Shown here in pieces: positions 33,606-45,386 of a stretch of DNA of 64,000 nucleotides. Position numbers and translations under genes: made by a program. Positions within the stretch are counted from its first letter, which is position 1. Every line of letters begins with the position of its first letter. The stretch lies in NCBI GenBank assembly GCA_023525975.1, contig CM042028.1, positions 82,459,501-82,523,500 of the forward strand. Reading direction: 5' to 3'. A model generated the notes under the pieces. The model was not told the DNA's origin, did not search any database, and saw only the letters and a program-made list of their open reading frames with translations. This DNA comes from Smallanthus sonchifolius (taxonomy: Eukaryota; Streptophyta; Magnoliopsida; Asterales; Asteraceae).

Positions 33606-33751
33606 GAATACTAAAAATTAGCAACGCTGAGTGAGTTCTAACGTTTACTTTAAATCAATTATGCAAAAGATTTACTAATACATACATACTGCCCTTAAGG
33701 CAAAACTTTACATACGTCACTTTTCAAAACAGTTTAAAACATTCATAAGGT

Positions 33752-34048
33752 AACCGTCAATCCCTTGTCACTGTTGGTACTGCCCTCGTGATCAATATCG
33801 TTTAACCATCAATTCTTATCACTGCTGGTATTGTCCTCATGATCAGTACCACTTAACCGTCAAATCCTTGTCACTACTGGTATTGTCCTCGTGAGCAATA
33901 CCGCTTAGCATGATGTTGTCATCTTGATCAACAACTGGTATTGTCCTCGTGATCAATACCGCGTAGCATGGTTTGGTCCTCGTGACCCACTGATGTTGTC
34001 CTCGTGATCAACACCAGGTATTGTCCTCGTGATCAATACCGCTTAACT
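33752..34048. repeat. Tandem hairpin-forming repeats in LTR C
   Basis: About seven degenerate units centred on TGTCCTCGTGATCAA. Most can fold as a 5-7 bp stem around TCCTCGTGAT, for example GGTATTG/CAATACC and TGTTG/CAACA. Confidence 0.8.
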
Positions 34049-34249
34049 TGTACATGGAGGATTGCGTAGTCCCCCGAGCAATCGCCGTCACTCATCCCAA
34101 TTGTACAACTGTTAACGAGCCATCAAGACTCTTACTAATGGGTAGCACCCATATCTGACATCCTGTACAAGTAACATCTGTCCCAAAGGACCTTATTCCA
34201 CTAGTTCACTTTCTGTTCATAAACTTTCTTTAACTTGATCATACTAAAC

Positions 34250-34432
34250 ATATATCATGCCTTTGTTTATGTATATAAAAATATAGTAAACGCTTGCCAA
34301 TGATATAACTATACTTTACTGAAACATAACTTGTCATAAATATCATGCATTTGTTTATGTATATGAAAATATAGTAAACGTTTGCCAATGATATAACTAT
34401 ACTTTGCTCAAAACGTACATTTGCCTCTTTTA
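34250..34432. repeat. Two-copy tandem repeat in LTR C
   Basis: Two copies of an approximately 90-bp unit containing TTTGTTTATGTATATRAAAATATAG and CCAATGATATAACTATACTTT segments. A partial third copy follows near 34455. Confidence 0.75.
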
Positions 34433-35280
34433 AACTTGTCACTAAAACATAGTTTTCACTTTGTTTATTAATATAAAAATATGTAATAAACGCTTTACGC
34501 TAAGTACCACCTCTAAAGAAGGCAAAAAAGGGATTAGAACTCACCTGATATTCTGTCTACTAAAACTAAATAATAAACGCTTCAGCAAAGCTTCGTGTTA
34601 TCACTAGAGAAGAAGTTTGGTTCGATCTTGGAGCAAAACCGACACCTTTCTCTCTCTAAGTTCTCTCTCTAGAAAAACAAAAATGGTGCAAGAATGAGGG
34701 TTTGGGGCTGATCTTGGTGCTTATAAGGGCCCATTATTTCCCCTTGTCTTGGCCCATACGAGCACCCAGGCTAAGGCACAAGCCCGATCCTCCCTTTTCT
34801 CCCATTCATTCTAATACTCGAGGACTATTTCATATTCTAAAAACTCGGGATGTTACAATATTATTTGCAACTCAAATGATTATTTTATTATTAAAATGAG
34901 GACACCCACATCAATCTCCTCGCACATTAGGATTCCCTATTTCTTTTGTAGAAATCATTGATACATATATTCCATCAAACATAGGTTAACCTTGTAGTTA
35001 GTTAGAACATTTGTGCAACAAACAACATACTTGTGTGACATTCAAGCTACTCATTGCAAAGTGAGTTTACATAGCCCCTTTTTCCTTTTTATACTTTTAG
35101 GGTGAAACATGTTTACAATTACATTACATACACAATTCAATACCTTTGTTCTTATGCTATGGTCTTTATGTTTTATGTCTTAAACAACTTGGGACCATAC
35201 ATGTGTTCATGTCTAGTACAATCATTAACTTATACGGCAGGCCTAAGGTAGTACCTAACATATGATCATTTATAGGGGAA

Positions 35281-37745
35281 TGTCACACCTCGGCCGGCGG
35301 CGGATTAAACGCCGGGGCTGACGCGGTTGTTCATAAGCACATTATCATCTATTAAATATGATAATATTTATTATTCAAATTAAAAGCATCTGTTACATAG
35401 GAAAATGAAACGTTCAAAACATAATTTAAATTAAACTAGGTCCAAGTCCTAGGTGAGCAAGTAGTCCTCAAACAGGTGCACCTGAAACATGTAAGTAACT
35501 GTCAACTACAAGTAGTTGGTGAGATACACAGGTTTTGACACCAAAGAGTTAGTATAGATTACAATTCAATATGTTCAACGCATGTCTAAAGCATATATAT
35601 GAGAACATGCAAGGTTCCAAGTGTACAATTCAAGCCTGATAATAGAAAACAAGATACGCAATCCCACTTATTGCCATTTTAAAAAGGGAGCAAGCGGATA
35701 CTCCAAGTTATAGTTGATACCCAACAAAACCCGCCAAGGTCTTGTTGTAAGTTATAGTTTCAGTTTCCCATATAAATGATCATGTTAGGTACTACCTTAG
35801 GCTTGGGCTGCAAGTTAATGAATGTACTGGCATGAAACACATGCAATGGTCACCAAGTAGTTCAAATATAAAGCATAAAGATCAAGCACAAGATATATTG
35901 AATTGTTTTTAAATAGATAAAGTTGATAACATGTTTCACCCCAAAAGCAAAAACAGTAAAAAGGGGCTATGTAAACTCACATTGCAATGAGTAGCTTGGA
36001 TGTCACACACGTATATTGCACAAATGTTCTAGCTAATCACAAGGTTAACCTATGTTTGATGAAACATATATATCAATGATTTGTACAACTGAAATAGAGA
36101 ATCCTATTGTGCGAGGAGATTGATGTGAGTGTCCTCATTTTAATAATAAAATAATTATTTGAGTTGCAAATAATATTTTATGTAAATCTTTGATAAATAT
36201 TTGTATTGTAATAAGTGAAAGAATTAATGACGATGTTGTTTGTTTGTAATAATTATATAAACGTATGAATAAATAATTAGGTTTCTTTTGTTTGTAAATA
36301 AATACATAAATAAATAAATGACTAGTTTTCTTTTATTTGTAATTGCATAAATTAATAGATAGATAAATGAATAAATAAATGAGTAATAATTAGTTGAGTA
36401 ATTAAATAATTTACTACATAAATAAATGAATGAAACCTTTTATTTGATTTATGAAAAACAAGTGTTAAAAATAATAATTTAATTAGTTGGTAATTAAACC
36501 AAAATTTAAAGTATAATAATGTTTTAATTAATTAATAATTAAACCATAATTAATTATTAATTAAAAGTATAGAATTGAGTTTTAAATGTTCTCATATAAT
36601 AAAAATAAATTATATAAAAGTTTGTATAAATATTTATAAAGAAATGAGTTTATAATCATAATCATAATTAGTTGAAAGTGGTTGTTGTACACTAGAATGA
36701 TTATCATTCCAGAGTAGTACCTTCAACAGAAAAGTTCCCATGAAAGAGTTGGTCGAATCAGAACCCCGTCGGATCAGAACCCCGTCTTTTTCTAGCCAGA
36801 ACTTTAATGTTTGCCAGATAACTACATACTGGTTTGAAATTTACTCTATTTGCATACTTAACCAAGTTTAGTTTGTGTTTGGAAAGTATATGGGCTAAAG
36901 TGAAAATATAAGTTTATGTAAAGATAGAAATTGAATATTAAATAATTTAACTTGAAAATGAGGATTTTTAGTAAAAACATAATTTTTGAAATTGAAAGGA
37001 GTAAGAATGATCAACCAAGCTTTTAAATAAAAGTTTGACACAATTTTAATTAAAATAGGGCTTTTGATCTTGGATAGGTCTGTGATTATAACATAAACAT
37101 GTTAGAGATCATAGATCTAGCTAGTTATGAGAGATTTTTTAAAGGAAAAGTATGAACAAGCAAGAATATAAGAAGAACTTACTTATGAATATGGAAACGA
37201 CTTTGAATCTTGAGAGAGGGATTAGAACTTGATATGGTGTGAGAATGAGGGAAGAATGAGGGTCTATTTATAGGGTAGTATCATGGGCTTATTTACAAAA
37301 TTTAATTTGTTATAGGGATTAAGATTGCAAAATATGAAAAATAGTTTTTAATTTCATAACATATTTCAACTTAAGTGCTCATAAATTTTATGTTCATGAC
37401 TTCATTCCATCATAATTCATATTTAATATGTTTATAGATATAATTATATATTTATTTATTTTATTTACCTTTAGTAATTTAAAAATACTAGCAATGTTAT
37501 ATTTTCATAATAAATTGTTTATATCATGTGTGTATATATATAGTTTTAGAAATGACTTAGTATGTACCTATATATTTATGGAATAGGATGGTGACAATTA
37601 TTTACAAAGCATATAACATAAATATTTATTACTTATGAATTTGAAGTAGGTAATTAAGGTTCTTCATAAATGCGATTCACCAAAATAATGAACTTACATT
37701 TCCGGAAAAGTTAAAATAAAAGCGGGAAATTTCCTGGAGATTACA
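35281..37745 (-). repeat. Element D 3' LTR
   Basis: 2465 bp. It has a short tandem duplication (GGATCAGAACCCCGTC, near 36755-36790) and an extra GGGAAGAATGA-type copy near 37245 that are absent from the 5' LTR. TATA-like CTATAAATA is at 37265-37273 (minus). Confidence 0.9.
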
Positions 37746-37760
37746 GCCTCCCCTACTTTA
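37746..37760 (-). other. Element D polypurine tract
   Basis: Minus strand TAAAGTAGGGGAGGC ends exactly at the 3' LTR. Confidence 0.8.
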
Positions 37761-37782
37761 GAAAATTTCGTCCCGAAATTGA

Positions 37783-39717
37783 TTAGGAAGAGGGTCCTGG
37801 AAACAGATGTGGGTATTTAGCTTTCATTTGATCCTCACGTTCCCAAGTGAACTCAGGGCCACGTTTGGATTCCCACCGAACCTTAACAATTGGAATGCGA
37901 CTTCGCTTGAGTTGCTTAACTTCTCGGTCCATGATCTCCACGGGCTTCTCCACGAAGTGCATTGTTTCGTCAATGTGAACCTCGTCAAGTGGTATGTGGA
38001 GATTCTCGTCAGCTAAGAATTTCTTTAGGTTTGAGACATGAAATGTTGGATGAACGTTACTGAGTCTTTCAGTTAGATCCAATTTGTAGGCTACCTTCCC
38101 AATCCGCTCAAGGATTTTAAAAGGACCTACGAATCTTGGAGCAAGTTTCCCTTTCTTTCCAAAACGAACTACACCTTTCCAAGTGGATACCTTGAGAAGA
38201 ACCAGATCGTCAACTTGAAATTCTAAGGGTTTTCGACGTTTGTCGGCATAGCTCTTTTGCCGACTTCTTGCTACTAGAAGGTTGTCTCGGATTAATATTA
38301 TCTTGTCGGAAGTCTCTTGAATAAGTTCAGGACCAGTGATTTGTGATTCACCAATTTCATTCCAACAGATAGGAGATCGGCACTTCCGACCATAAAGTGC
38401 TTCAAAAGGAGCCATGCTAATGCTCGTGTGATAACTGTTGTTGTACGAGAACTCGATTAGGGGTAGATGTAAATCCCAATTTCCCTTGAAGTCAATGACA
38501 CAGGCTCTAATCATGTCTTCGAGAGTTTGAATCGTTCGCTCAGATTGACCATCAGTTTGCGGGTGATAAGCAGTACTAAGATTTAGTTGAGTGCCCAAAG
38601 CTGATTGCAGGGATTGCCAGAAGTGAGAGGTGAATCGTCCATCACGATCAGAAATAATATTGAGAGGTACACCGTGACGACTAACTATCTCATCAATATA
38701 GATTCGAGCTAGTTTCTCCACTCGATAGTCTTCACGTATGGGTATGAAATGAGCAGATTTTGTCAGACGGTCGATGATTACCCAAATGCTATCATGACCA
38801 CGAGATGTGTGTGGGAGTTTGGTTATAAAGTCCATGGCAATACACTCCCATTTCCATACGGGAATCTCGGGTTGTTCAAGTAAACCAGATGGACGCTGGT
38901 GCTCGGCTTTAACCTTCAAACAAGTAAGGCATTTGGACACATAGAGGGCAATGTCCTTCTTCATACCAGGCCACCAGTATTGGGTACGAAGATCCATGTA
39001 CATTTTGTCTGCACTAGGATGCACAGAATAACGCGTCTTGTGAGCCTCGTTCATGACAAAGGTACGAAGGTTGTCACGGTCCGGAAGGTTGTCACGATCC
39101 GGAATCCAGATACGATTTAGAAAGTAAAGTAACCCATTGGGTTTGGTTTCAAGTTGGAGTTCAGCACCACATGACATTTCGTTGTACATGTTTCCTTCAG
39201 TGACGGAAAGATTTTGTGCTTCAAGGATGCGAGTTTGAATATCATTTTGGATTTGAATGCTGTGAATCTTGATAGGTCCCTTATGGCTAAGAGCATCGGC
39301 CACGACATTCGCCTTACCAGGATGATAACGAATATTGCAGTCGTAGTCATTTAGGAGTTCAACCCAATGCCTTTGTCTCATGTTGAGTTCTTTTTTATTG
39401 AAAATGTGCTGGAGGCTCTTATGATCGGTGTAAACCTCACATTTGGTACCATATAGGTAATATCTCCAAATTTTTAGAGCAAATACGACCGCACCCAACT
39501 CAAGATCGTGCGTCGTATAATTCTTCTCATGGATTTTGAGTTATCGGGACGCATAAGCAATCACTTTGCCTCGCTGCATTAGTACACAACCAAGGCCTAA
39601 GTGGGAAGCGTCACAGTAAACGACAAAGTCTTCGGTTCCATCGGGAAGAGTCAGGATAGGAGCCTCACACAGTTTCTGTTTTAGGGTTTGAAAGGCTTCC
39701 TCTTGTTTTGGTCCCCA
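37783..39717 (-). pseudogene. pol: Element D RNase H, integrase and chromodomain-like tail
   Basis: The pol frame resumes after the TAG at 39718 and is broken again by a TAA at 39541-39543 (after YASR, before LKIHEKNY; a CAA to TAA change would explain it). It is then open for 571 codons from about 39498. RNase H: TDHKSLQHIF and NVVADALS. Integrase: KCLTC of the zinc finger, DDE residues in MDFITKLP, SDRDGRF and GQSERT. Tail: a chromodomain-like segment (VEKPVEIMDREVKQL, VRWESKRG, EFTWEREDQM). An internal tandem duplication repeats DRDNLP near 39068-39104. Confidence 0.88.
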
Positions 39718-40998
39718 CTAGTAGGGTTTTCCTTTGTGAGTTAAGGCTGTGAGTGGTACCGCGACCTTTGAAAAGTTCGCTATGAAACGACGATAATAGC
39801 CCGTTAAACCTAGAAATGAGCGGACTTCGGTAGGGGTCTTTGGGGCTTGCCAGTTCTTTACTGCCTCAATCTTAGCGGGATCCACGTGAATACCCTTCTC
39901 GTTGACTATGTGTCCCAAGAATTGGACTTCCTTTAGCCAAAATTCACATTTGGAGAACTTAGCGTATAATTGCTCCTTCTTCAATAGGTCCAAAACCAAA
40001 CGCAAGTGTTCCTCATGTTCTGCTTTTGATTTTGAATAGATGAGAATGTCGTCAATGAAGACGATTACAAACTTGTCCAAGTACGGCTTACACACGCGGT
40101 TCATAAGATCCATGAATACCTTGGTTAGTCCGAATGGCATAACCATGAACTCGTAATGACCATATCTTGTACGAAAGGCTGTCTTGGGGATATCGGATTC
40201 GAGCACTCGTAACTGGTGATAACCAGAACGAAGATCGATCTTAGAGAAATAAGTCGAGCCTTGAAGCTGATCGAACAAATCGTCAATCCTAGGAAGTGGA
40301 TAACGGTTCTTCACGGTAAGCTTGTTAAGTTCCCGGTAGTCGATGCACATCCGAAAAGAACCATCCTTCTTCTTGACGAATAGAACAGGTGCTCCCCAAG
40401 GGGAAACGCTAGGACGAATGAATCCTTTGTCAGAAAGTTCTCGGAGTTGACTTGAAAGTTTCTGCATCTCTGATGGTGCAAGACGATAAGGTGACTTGGC
40501 CACGGGGTTTGCTCCTGGCACTAAGTCAATACGGAATTCGACTTGGCGTATAGGAGGAAGACCAGGTAAGTCTTCGGGGAAAACTTCAGGGAAGTCTTTG
40601 ATTACAGGAATGTCTTGGAGACTCTTATCTTTGCCTTTTCGTTCCACAATATGGGCCAAGAATGCCACACATTTCTTCCGTAAATACTTCTGTGCGGTAG
40701 TGCAAGACATAAGCTTGAGTCCCTTTGACGGTTTCTCACCATAAACGTTCAAAACTTCACCCAAGTCAAGAGGGATACGGATATACTTGTCAAAACAGAC
40801 GACTTCAGCATGGTGCTTGGTCAGCCAGTCCATGCCTACTATGATGTCAAAACCTCCGAGAGCCATGGGAATAAGATTGATTGAAAAGTCATGATCGCTC
40901 AAGGTTAAGGTACAATCTCTAATAATGGTGTCACATGAAACAGAATAACCATCCGCTACTAAAATATCAAAGGGTTTGTCTAACTTAGCTCGACTCAT
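39718..40998 (-). pseudogene. pol: Element D protease remainder and reverse transcriptase
   Basis: About 426 codons in the gag frame. It starts with the rest of the protease (DCTLTLSDHDFSI, GGFDIIVGMDWL), then RT motifs: MCIDYRELNKLT, LRSGYHQLRV, and catalytic FIDDILIYS. The normally conserved NAPA segment after MPFGLT is missing: MPFGLT is followed by KVFMDLM, a net loss of about three codons near 40117-40130, likely damaging RT. The frame ends at a TAG (39718-39720) after HKGKPY, where WGPKQE follows in frame. Confidence 0.85.
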
Positions 40999-41004
40999 AG
41001 CAAG

Positions 41005-42339
41005 TTATGGTTCAAATTCAAAGGACACGAAACTCTTATCGGAACCAGTATCGAACAGGATAGAAGCATATTGTTGATTAATTGGAAACGTACCGTTCAC
41101 CACATCGTTGTTGGCTTGAGCCTCGTTGGCATTGATATTAAAGGCACGTCCACGAGCTACCAGGTTTGCATTCCCCTGATTCACATTCCCTCGGTTCATA
41201 TTCCCTTGGTTTATGTTTCCTTGAACCATGTTGCCCTGGTTTAGATTTGCTTGATTCACAATGACTAGCCTAGGGCAACGGTTCCTAAAGTGATTAGGGT
41301 CACCACACTCGTAACAAGCACGACCCTGGGCGATAGCAGCAGGAACAGGAACAGGAGCAGCAGGTTGGTAGACTTGATTAGTTGGTGGAATACGACAGGT
41401 GTTAGCCCAATGTCCATAACGTCCACAAGTAGTGCACAAACGACATTGTGCGTGAGCAGGGTGGTGGAGTTTGTAGGTATTACAAAGTGGTGAAGTCCCC
41501 GCATATTGTTTCTTGGTGGGGTTGAAGGCAGTAGGGGCCACTTGGGCTAAAGGAGTAGCGGGTGTGATAATGGCAAAATTTTTGCCCTTCCTTTTCCTGT
41601 TATTGAAGGAAGACTCAGACTTGTTCTCCTTGGGGGGTTCAATGGTGGCTTTCTCAAAAGTCTTCTTGGCACCCTTTTTAGATAGAGTCCCTGCCTTAAC
41701 ATGATTGTCTGATAGGGTTGCTGCAAGATGGATGGCTTCCTCGAGAGTGGCTGGGTTACTACCCAAAACAATGTCCTGAATCTGCATGGGCAGACCATTG
41801 ATGTACTTCTCAATGGCTCGCGAGAGAGGAGTGACCATATGGGGCACCAGTAAGCTAAGCTCATGAAAGCGGGTGGTGTAGGCAAGGCTTTCACCGCTGT
41901 CTTGTTTGAAACCCCAGAACTCAGCTTCTAGTTTCTTGACTTCATTACGGGGGCAAAAATCATCTGTCATGAGTGTCTTGACATCCGCCCAAGGCAAGGC
42001 CTGTGCAACCTTAATCCCACGGTTTCGTTTTTCTCCATTCCACCATGTGAGTGCCCTCTTCTGGAAGACACTAGTAGCATAGCGAACCTTCAGGTTCTCA
42101 GGGCAGTCCGCATTGATGAAAGTCCCCTCAATGCTTTCAAACCATTGGAGCAGTCCAGTAGCTCCTTCGTTCCTGTAAAACTTGGTGGGGTTGCAGGAGT
42201 TGAAGTGTTTGAATGTACACGCGGGATTTCTCGGTGTAACATTCTGGTTCAGTTGGTTGACCATAGTTGGTAGGATCGTAGCCATTTGCTGGATGATCCT
42301 ATCGGTGAGGTTGTTCCTACGCTCACGACGGGGAGGCAT
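41005..42339 (-). CDS. gag: Element D gag with start of protease
   Basis: 444 codons from MPPRRERRNN. Retrotransposon gag core (TFKHFNSCNPTKF, FQKRALTWWNG, SGESLAYTTRFHEL), then two zinc knuckles: CTTCGRYGHWANTC near 302-315 and CYECGDPNHFRNRC near 342-355. Next comes a short run of NxxQGN-type repeats (about 365-392), and the frame enters the aspartic protease at LFDTGSDKSFVSF near 428-440. A TAA at 41005-41007 cuts the protease just after its active site. The same frame continues into the next ORF. Gag forms the particle. The two-knuckle layout fits Tekay elements. Confidence 0.9.
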   Translation of the reverse strand: MPPRRERRNNLTDRIIQQMATILPTMVNQLNQNVTPRNPACTFKHFNSCNPTKFYRNEGATGLLQWFESIEGTFINADCPENLKVRYATSVFQKRALTWWNGEKRNRGIKVAQALPWADVKTLMTDDFCPRNEVKKLEAEFWGFKQDSGESLAYTTRFHELSLLVPHMVTPLSRAIEKYINGLPMQIQDIVLGSNPATLEEAIHLAATLSDNHVKAGTLSKKGAKKTFEKATIEPPKENKSESSFNNRKRKGKNFAIITPATPLAQVAPTAFNPTKKQYAGTSPLCNTYKLHHPAHAQCRLCTTCGRYGHWANTCRIPPTNQVYQPAAPVPVPAAIAQGRACYECGDPNHFRNRCPRLVIVNQANLNQGNMVQGNINQGNMNRGNVNQGNANLVARGRAFNINANEAQANNDVVNGTFPINQQYASILFDTGSDKSFVSFEFEP

Positions 42340-42931
42340 TCTACAAACGGTTGAATAGAAAGTTCATAAGATATGAATCATGAATAAGAGTTTGCAATTT
42401 AATCATGAGTTGTTAGATGAAGCATACATGGTACCCTAATGGGCACATTGACTTATCAAAGTACTTTAAGTCTTTCTAATGTTTGAGAAGTCATGCTTTA
42501 GCCTATAAGTGGACACTCATCCCAAGAATTCCCAGGAAAGCATAACTGGTCCATCGGTTGATTTGGATTTATACGAGATGCTTTCCTAGACAGAACTCCC
42601 AGAATACAGGCATCCACCCTTCCGGATTCCACAAGTTCTCATTCATTACTTAGAACTTACATCCCTTTGACGAGAGTTTCCTTCGGATTAGACTATTAAG
42701 TCTAGGTGTAAGTTTCATGTAGTTCAAGTAACTCCAAATAGTTTCATGTAGACTCTTGAATATTGAAGTTCATGTAGTTGTATCAAGTAATCAAAAATAG
42801 ATAGGTGTAGGTAAGTATACGTGGTAGGAATAAAGTGGAGTTCCTAATAAAAGACACGAGTTAGACTCATGTTTGGGACTCCTAAGTTATAGTCTAGGTC
42901 ATGTGTCTAATAACCTAATTCCCTATAACCA
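42340..42931. other. Element D leader between PBS and gag
   Basis: About 590 bp of untranslated leader. No open frame of note. Confidence 0.6.
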
Positions 42932-42945
42932 TGGCTCTGATACCA
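42932..42945 (-). other. Element D primer binding site, initiator tRNA-Met
   Basis: Minus strand TGGTATCAGAGCCA is complementary to the 3' end of plant initiator tRNA-Met and lies three bases inside the 5' LTR. Confidence 0.9.
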
Positions 42946-42948
42946 ATC

Positions 42949-45386
42949 TGTCACACCCCGGCCGGCGGCGGATTAAACGCCGGGGCTGACGCGGTTGTTC
43001 ATAAGCACATGATCATCTATTAAATATGATAATATTTATTATTCAAATTAAAAGCATCCGTTACATAGGAAAATGAAACGTTCAAAACATAATTTAACTT
43101 AAACTAGGTCCAAGTCCTAGGTGAGCAAGTAGTCCTCAAACAGGTGCACCTGAAACATGTAAGTAACTGTCAACTACAAGTAGTTGGTGAGATACACAGG
43201 TTTTGACACCAAAGAGTTAGTATAGATTACAATTCAATATGTTCAACACATGTCTAAAGCATATATATGAGAACATACAAGGTTCCAAGTGTACAATTCA
43301 AGCCTGATAATAGAAAACTAGATACGTAATCCCACTGATTGCCATTTTAAAAAGGGAGCAAGCGGATACTCCAAGTTATAGTTGATACCCAACAAAACCC
43401 GCCAAGGTCTTGTGGTAAGTTATAGTTTCAGTTTCCCATATAAATGATCATGTTAGGTACTACCTTAGGCTTGGGCTGCAAGTTAATGAATGTACTGGCA
43501 TGAAACACATGCAATGGTCACCAAGTAGTTCAAATATAAAGCATAAAGATCAAGCACAAGATATATTGAATTGTTTTTAAATAGATAAAGTTGATAACAT
43601 GTTTCACCCCAAAAGCAAAAACAGTAAAAAGGGGCTATGTAAACTCACCTTGCAATGAGTAGCTTGGATGTCACACAAGTATATTGCACAAACGTTCTAG
43701 CTAATCACAAGGTTAACCTATGTTTGATGGAACATATATATCAATAATTTGTACAACTGAAATAGAGAATCCTATTGTGCGAGGAGATTGATGTGAGTGT
43801 CCTCATTTTAATAATAAAATAATTATTTGAGTTGCAAATAATATTTTATGTAAATCTTTGATAAATATTTGTATTGTAATAAGTGAAAGAATTAATAACG
43901 ATGTTGTTTGTTTGTAATAATTATATAAACGTATGAATAAATAATTAGGTTTCTTTTGTTTGTAAATAAATACACAAATAAATAAATGACTAGTTTTCTT
44001 TTATTTGTAATTGCATAAATTAATAGATAGATAGATGAATAAATAAATGAGTAATAATTAGTTGAGTAATTAAATAATTTACTACATAAATAAATGAATG
44101 AAACCTTTCATTTGATTTATGAAAAACAAGTGTTAAAAATAATGATTTAATTAGTTGGTAATTAAACCAAAATTTAAAGTATAATAATGTTTTAATTAAT
44201 TAATAATTAAACCATAATTAATTATTAATTAAAAGTATAGAATTGAGTTTTAAATGTTCTCATATAATAAAAATAAATTATATAAAAGTTTGTATAAATA
44301 TTTATAAAGAAATGAGTTTATAATCATAATCATAATTAGTTGAAAGTGGTTGTTGTACACTAGAATGGTTATCATTCCAGAGTAGTACCTCCAACAGAAA
44401 AGTTACCAGGAAAGAGTTGGTCGGATCAGAACCCCGTCTTTTCCTAGCCAGAACTTTAATGTTTGCCAGATAACTACATACTGGTTTGAAATTTACTCTA
44501 TTTGCATACTTAACCAAGTTTAGTTTGTGTTTGGAAAGTATATGGGCTAAAGTGAAAATATAAGTTTATGTAAAAATAGAAATTGAATATTAAATAATTT
44601 AACTTGAAAATGAGGATTTTTAGTAAAAACATAATTTTTGAAATTGAAAGGAGTAAGAATGATCAAACAAGCTTTTAAATAAAAGTTTGACACAATTTTA
44701 ATTAAAATAGGGCTTTTGATCTTGGATAGATCTATGATTATAATATAAACATGTTAGAGATTATAGATCTAGCTAGTTATGAGAGATTTTTTAAAGGAAA
44801 AGTATGAACAAGCAAGAATATAAGAAGAACTTACTTATGAATATGGAAACGACTTTGAATCTTGAGAGAGGGATTAGAACTTGATATGGTGTGAGAATGA
44901 GGGTCTATTTATAGGGTAGTATCATGGGCTTATTTACAAAATTTAATTTGTTATAGGGATTAAGATTGGAAAATATGAAAAATAGTTTTTAATTTCATAA
45001 CATATTTCAACTTAAGTGCTCATAAATTTTTTGTTCATGACTTCATTCTATCATAATTCATATTTAATATGTTTATAGATATAATTATATATTTATTTGT
45101 TTTATTTACCTTTAGTAATTTAAAAATACTAGCAATGTTATATTTTCATAATAAATTGTTTATATCATGTGTGTATATATATAGTTTTAGAAATGACTTA
45201 GTATATACCTATATATTTATGGAATAGGATGGTGACAATTATTTACAAAGCATATAACATAAATATTTATTACTTATGAATTTAAAGTAGGTAATTAAGG
45301 TTCTTCATAAATGCGATTCACCAAAATAATGAACTTACATTGCCGGAAAAGTTAAAATAAAAGCGGGAAATTTCCTGGAGATTACA
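42949..45386 (-). repeat. Element D 5' LTR
   Basis: 2438 bp. TATA-like CTATAAATA on the minus strand at 44906-44914, the expected promoter of the element. Confidence 0.9.
44906..44914 (-). promoter_or_regulatory. TATA box of element D 5' LTR
   Basis: CTATAAATA, conserved in both D LTRs and in solo LTR B. Transcription would run leftward into gag. Confidence 0.6.

Larger units (their letters stand above)
20383..34857 (-). mobile_element. Solo LTR C, split by Athila element A
   Basis: On the minus strand it starts TGTAACATCCCGAG (34857) and ends GGGGCATTACA (20383), with perfect 5-bp duplications ATATT at 20378-20382 and 34858-34862. Its own sequence is 20383-20656 plus about 33611-34857, 1.5 kb. 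It interrupts LTR B at a point that is continuous in the related D LTRs, which confirms the insertion. A minus-strand promoter-like CTTATAAG lies near 34721. It holds two tandem repeats. No coding region belongs to it. Confidence 0.85.
35281..45386 (-). mobile_element. Element D: full-length Tekay-type Ty3 chromovirus, decaying
   Basis: A 10.1-kb minus-strand element with perfect 5-bp duplications GGGAA (35276-35280 and 45387-45391). LTRs start TGTAATCTCC and end GGTGTGACA (minus strand). Order: 5' LTR (right), PBS for initiator tRNA-Met, gag, protease, RT, RNase H, integrase with chromodomain-like tail, PPT, 3' LTR. By eye about 38 substitutions separate the two LTRs (near 1.6 percent), so it is clearly older than element A. 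Three in-frame stops and a small RT deletion make it non-autonomous. Confidence 0.93.

Noticed and set aside
33752..34048. Repeats with spacers suggesting a CRISPR array
   Set aside because: Units are degenerate, spacers are themselves repeated, and the context is a plant LTR.
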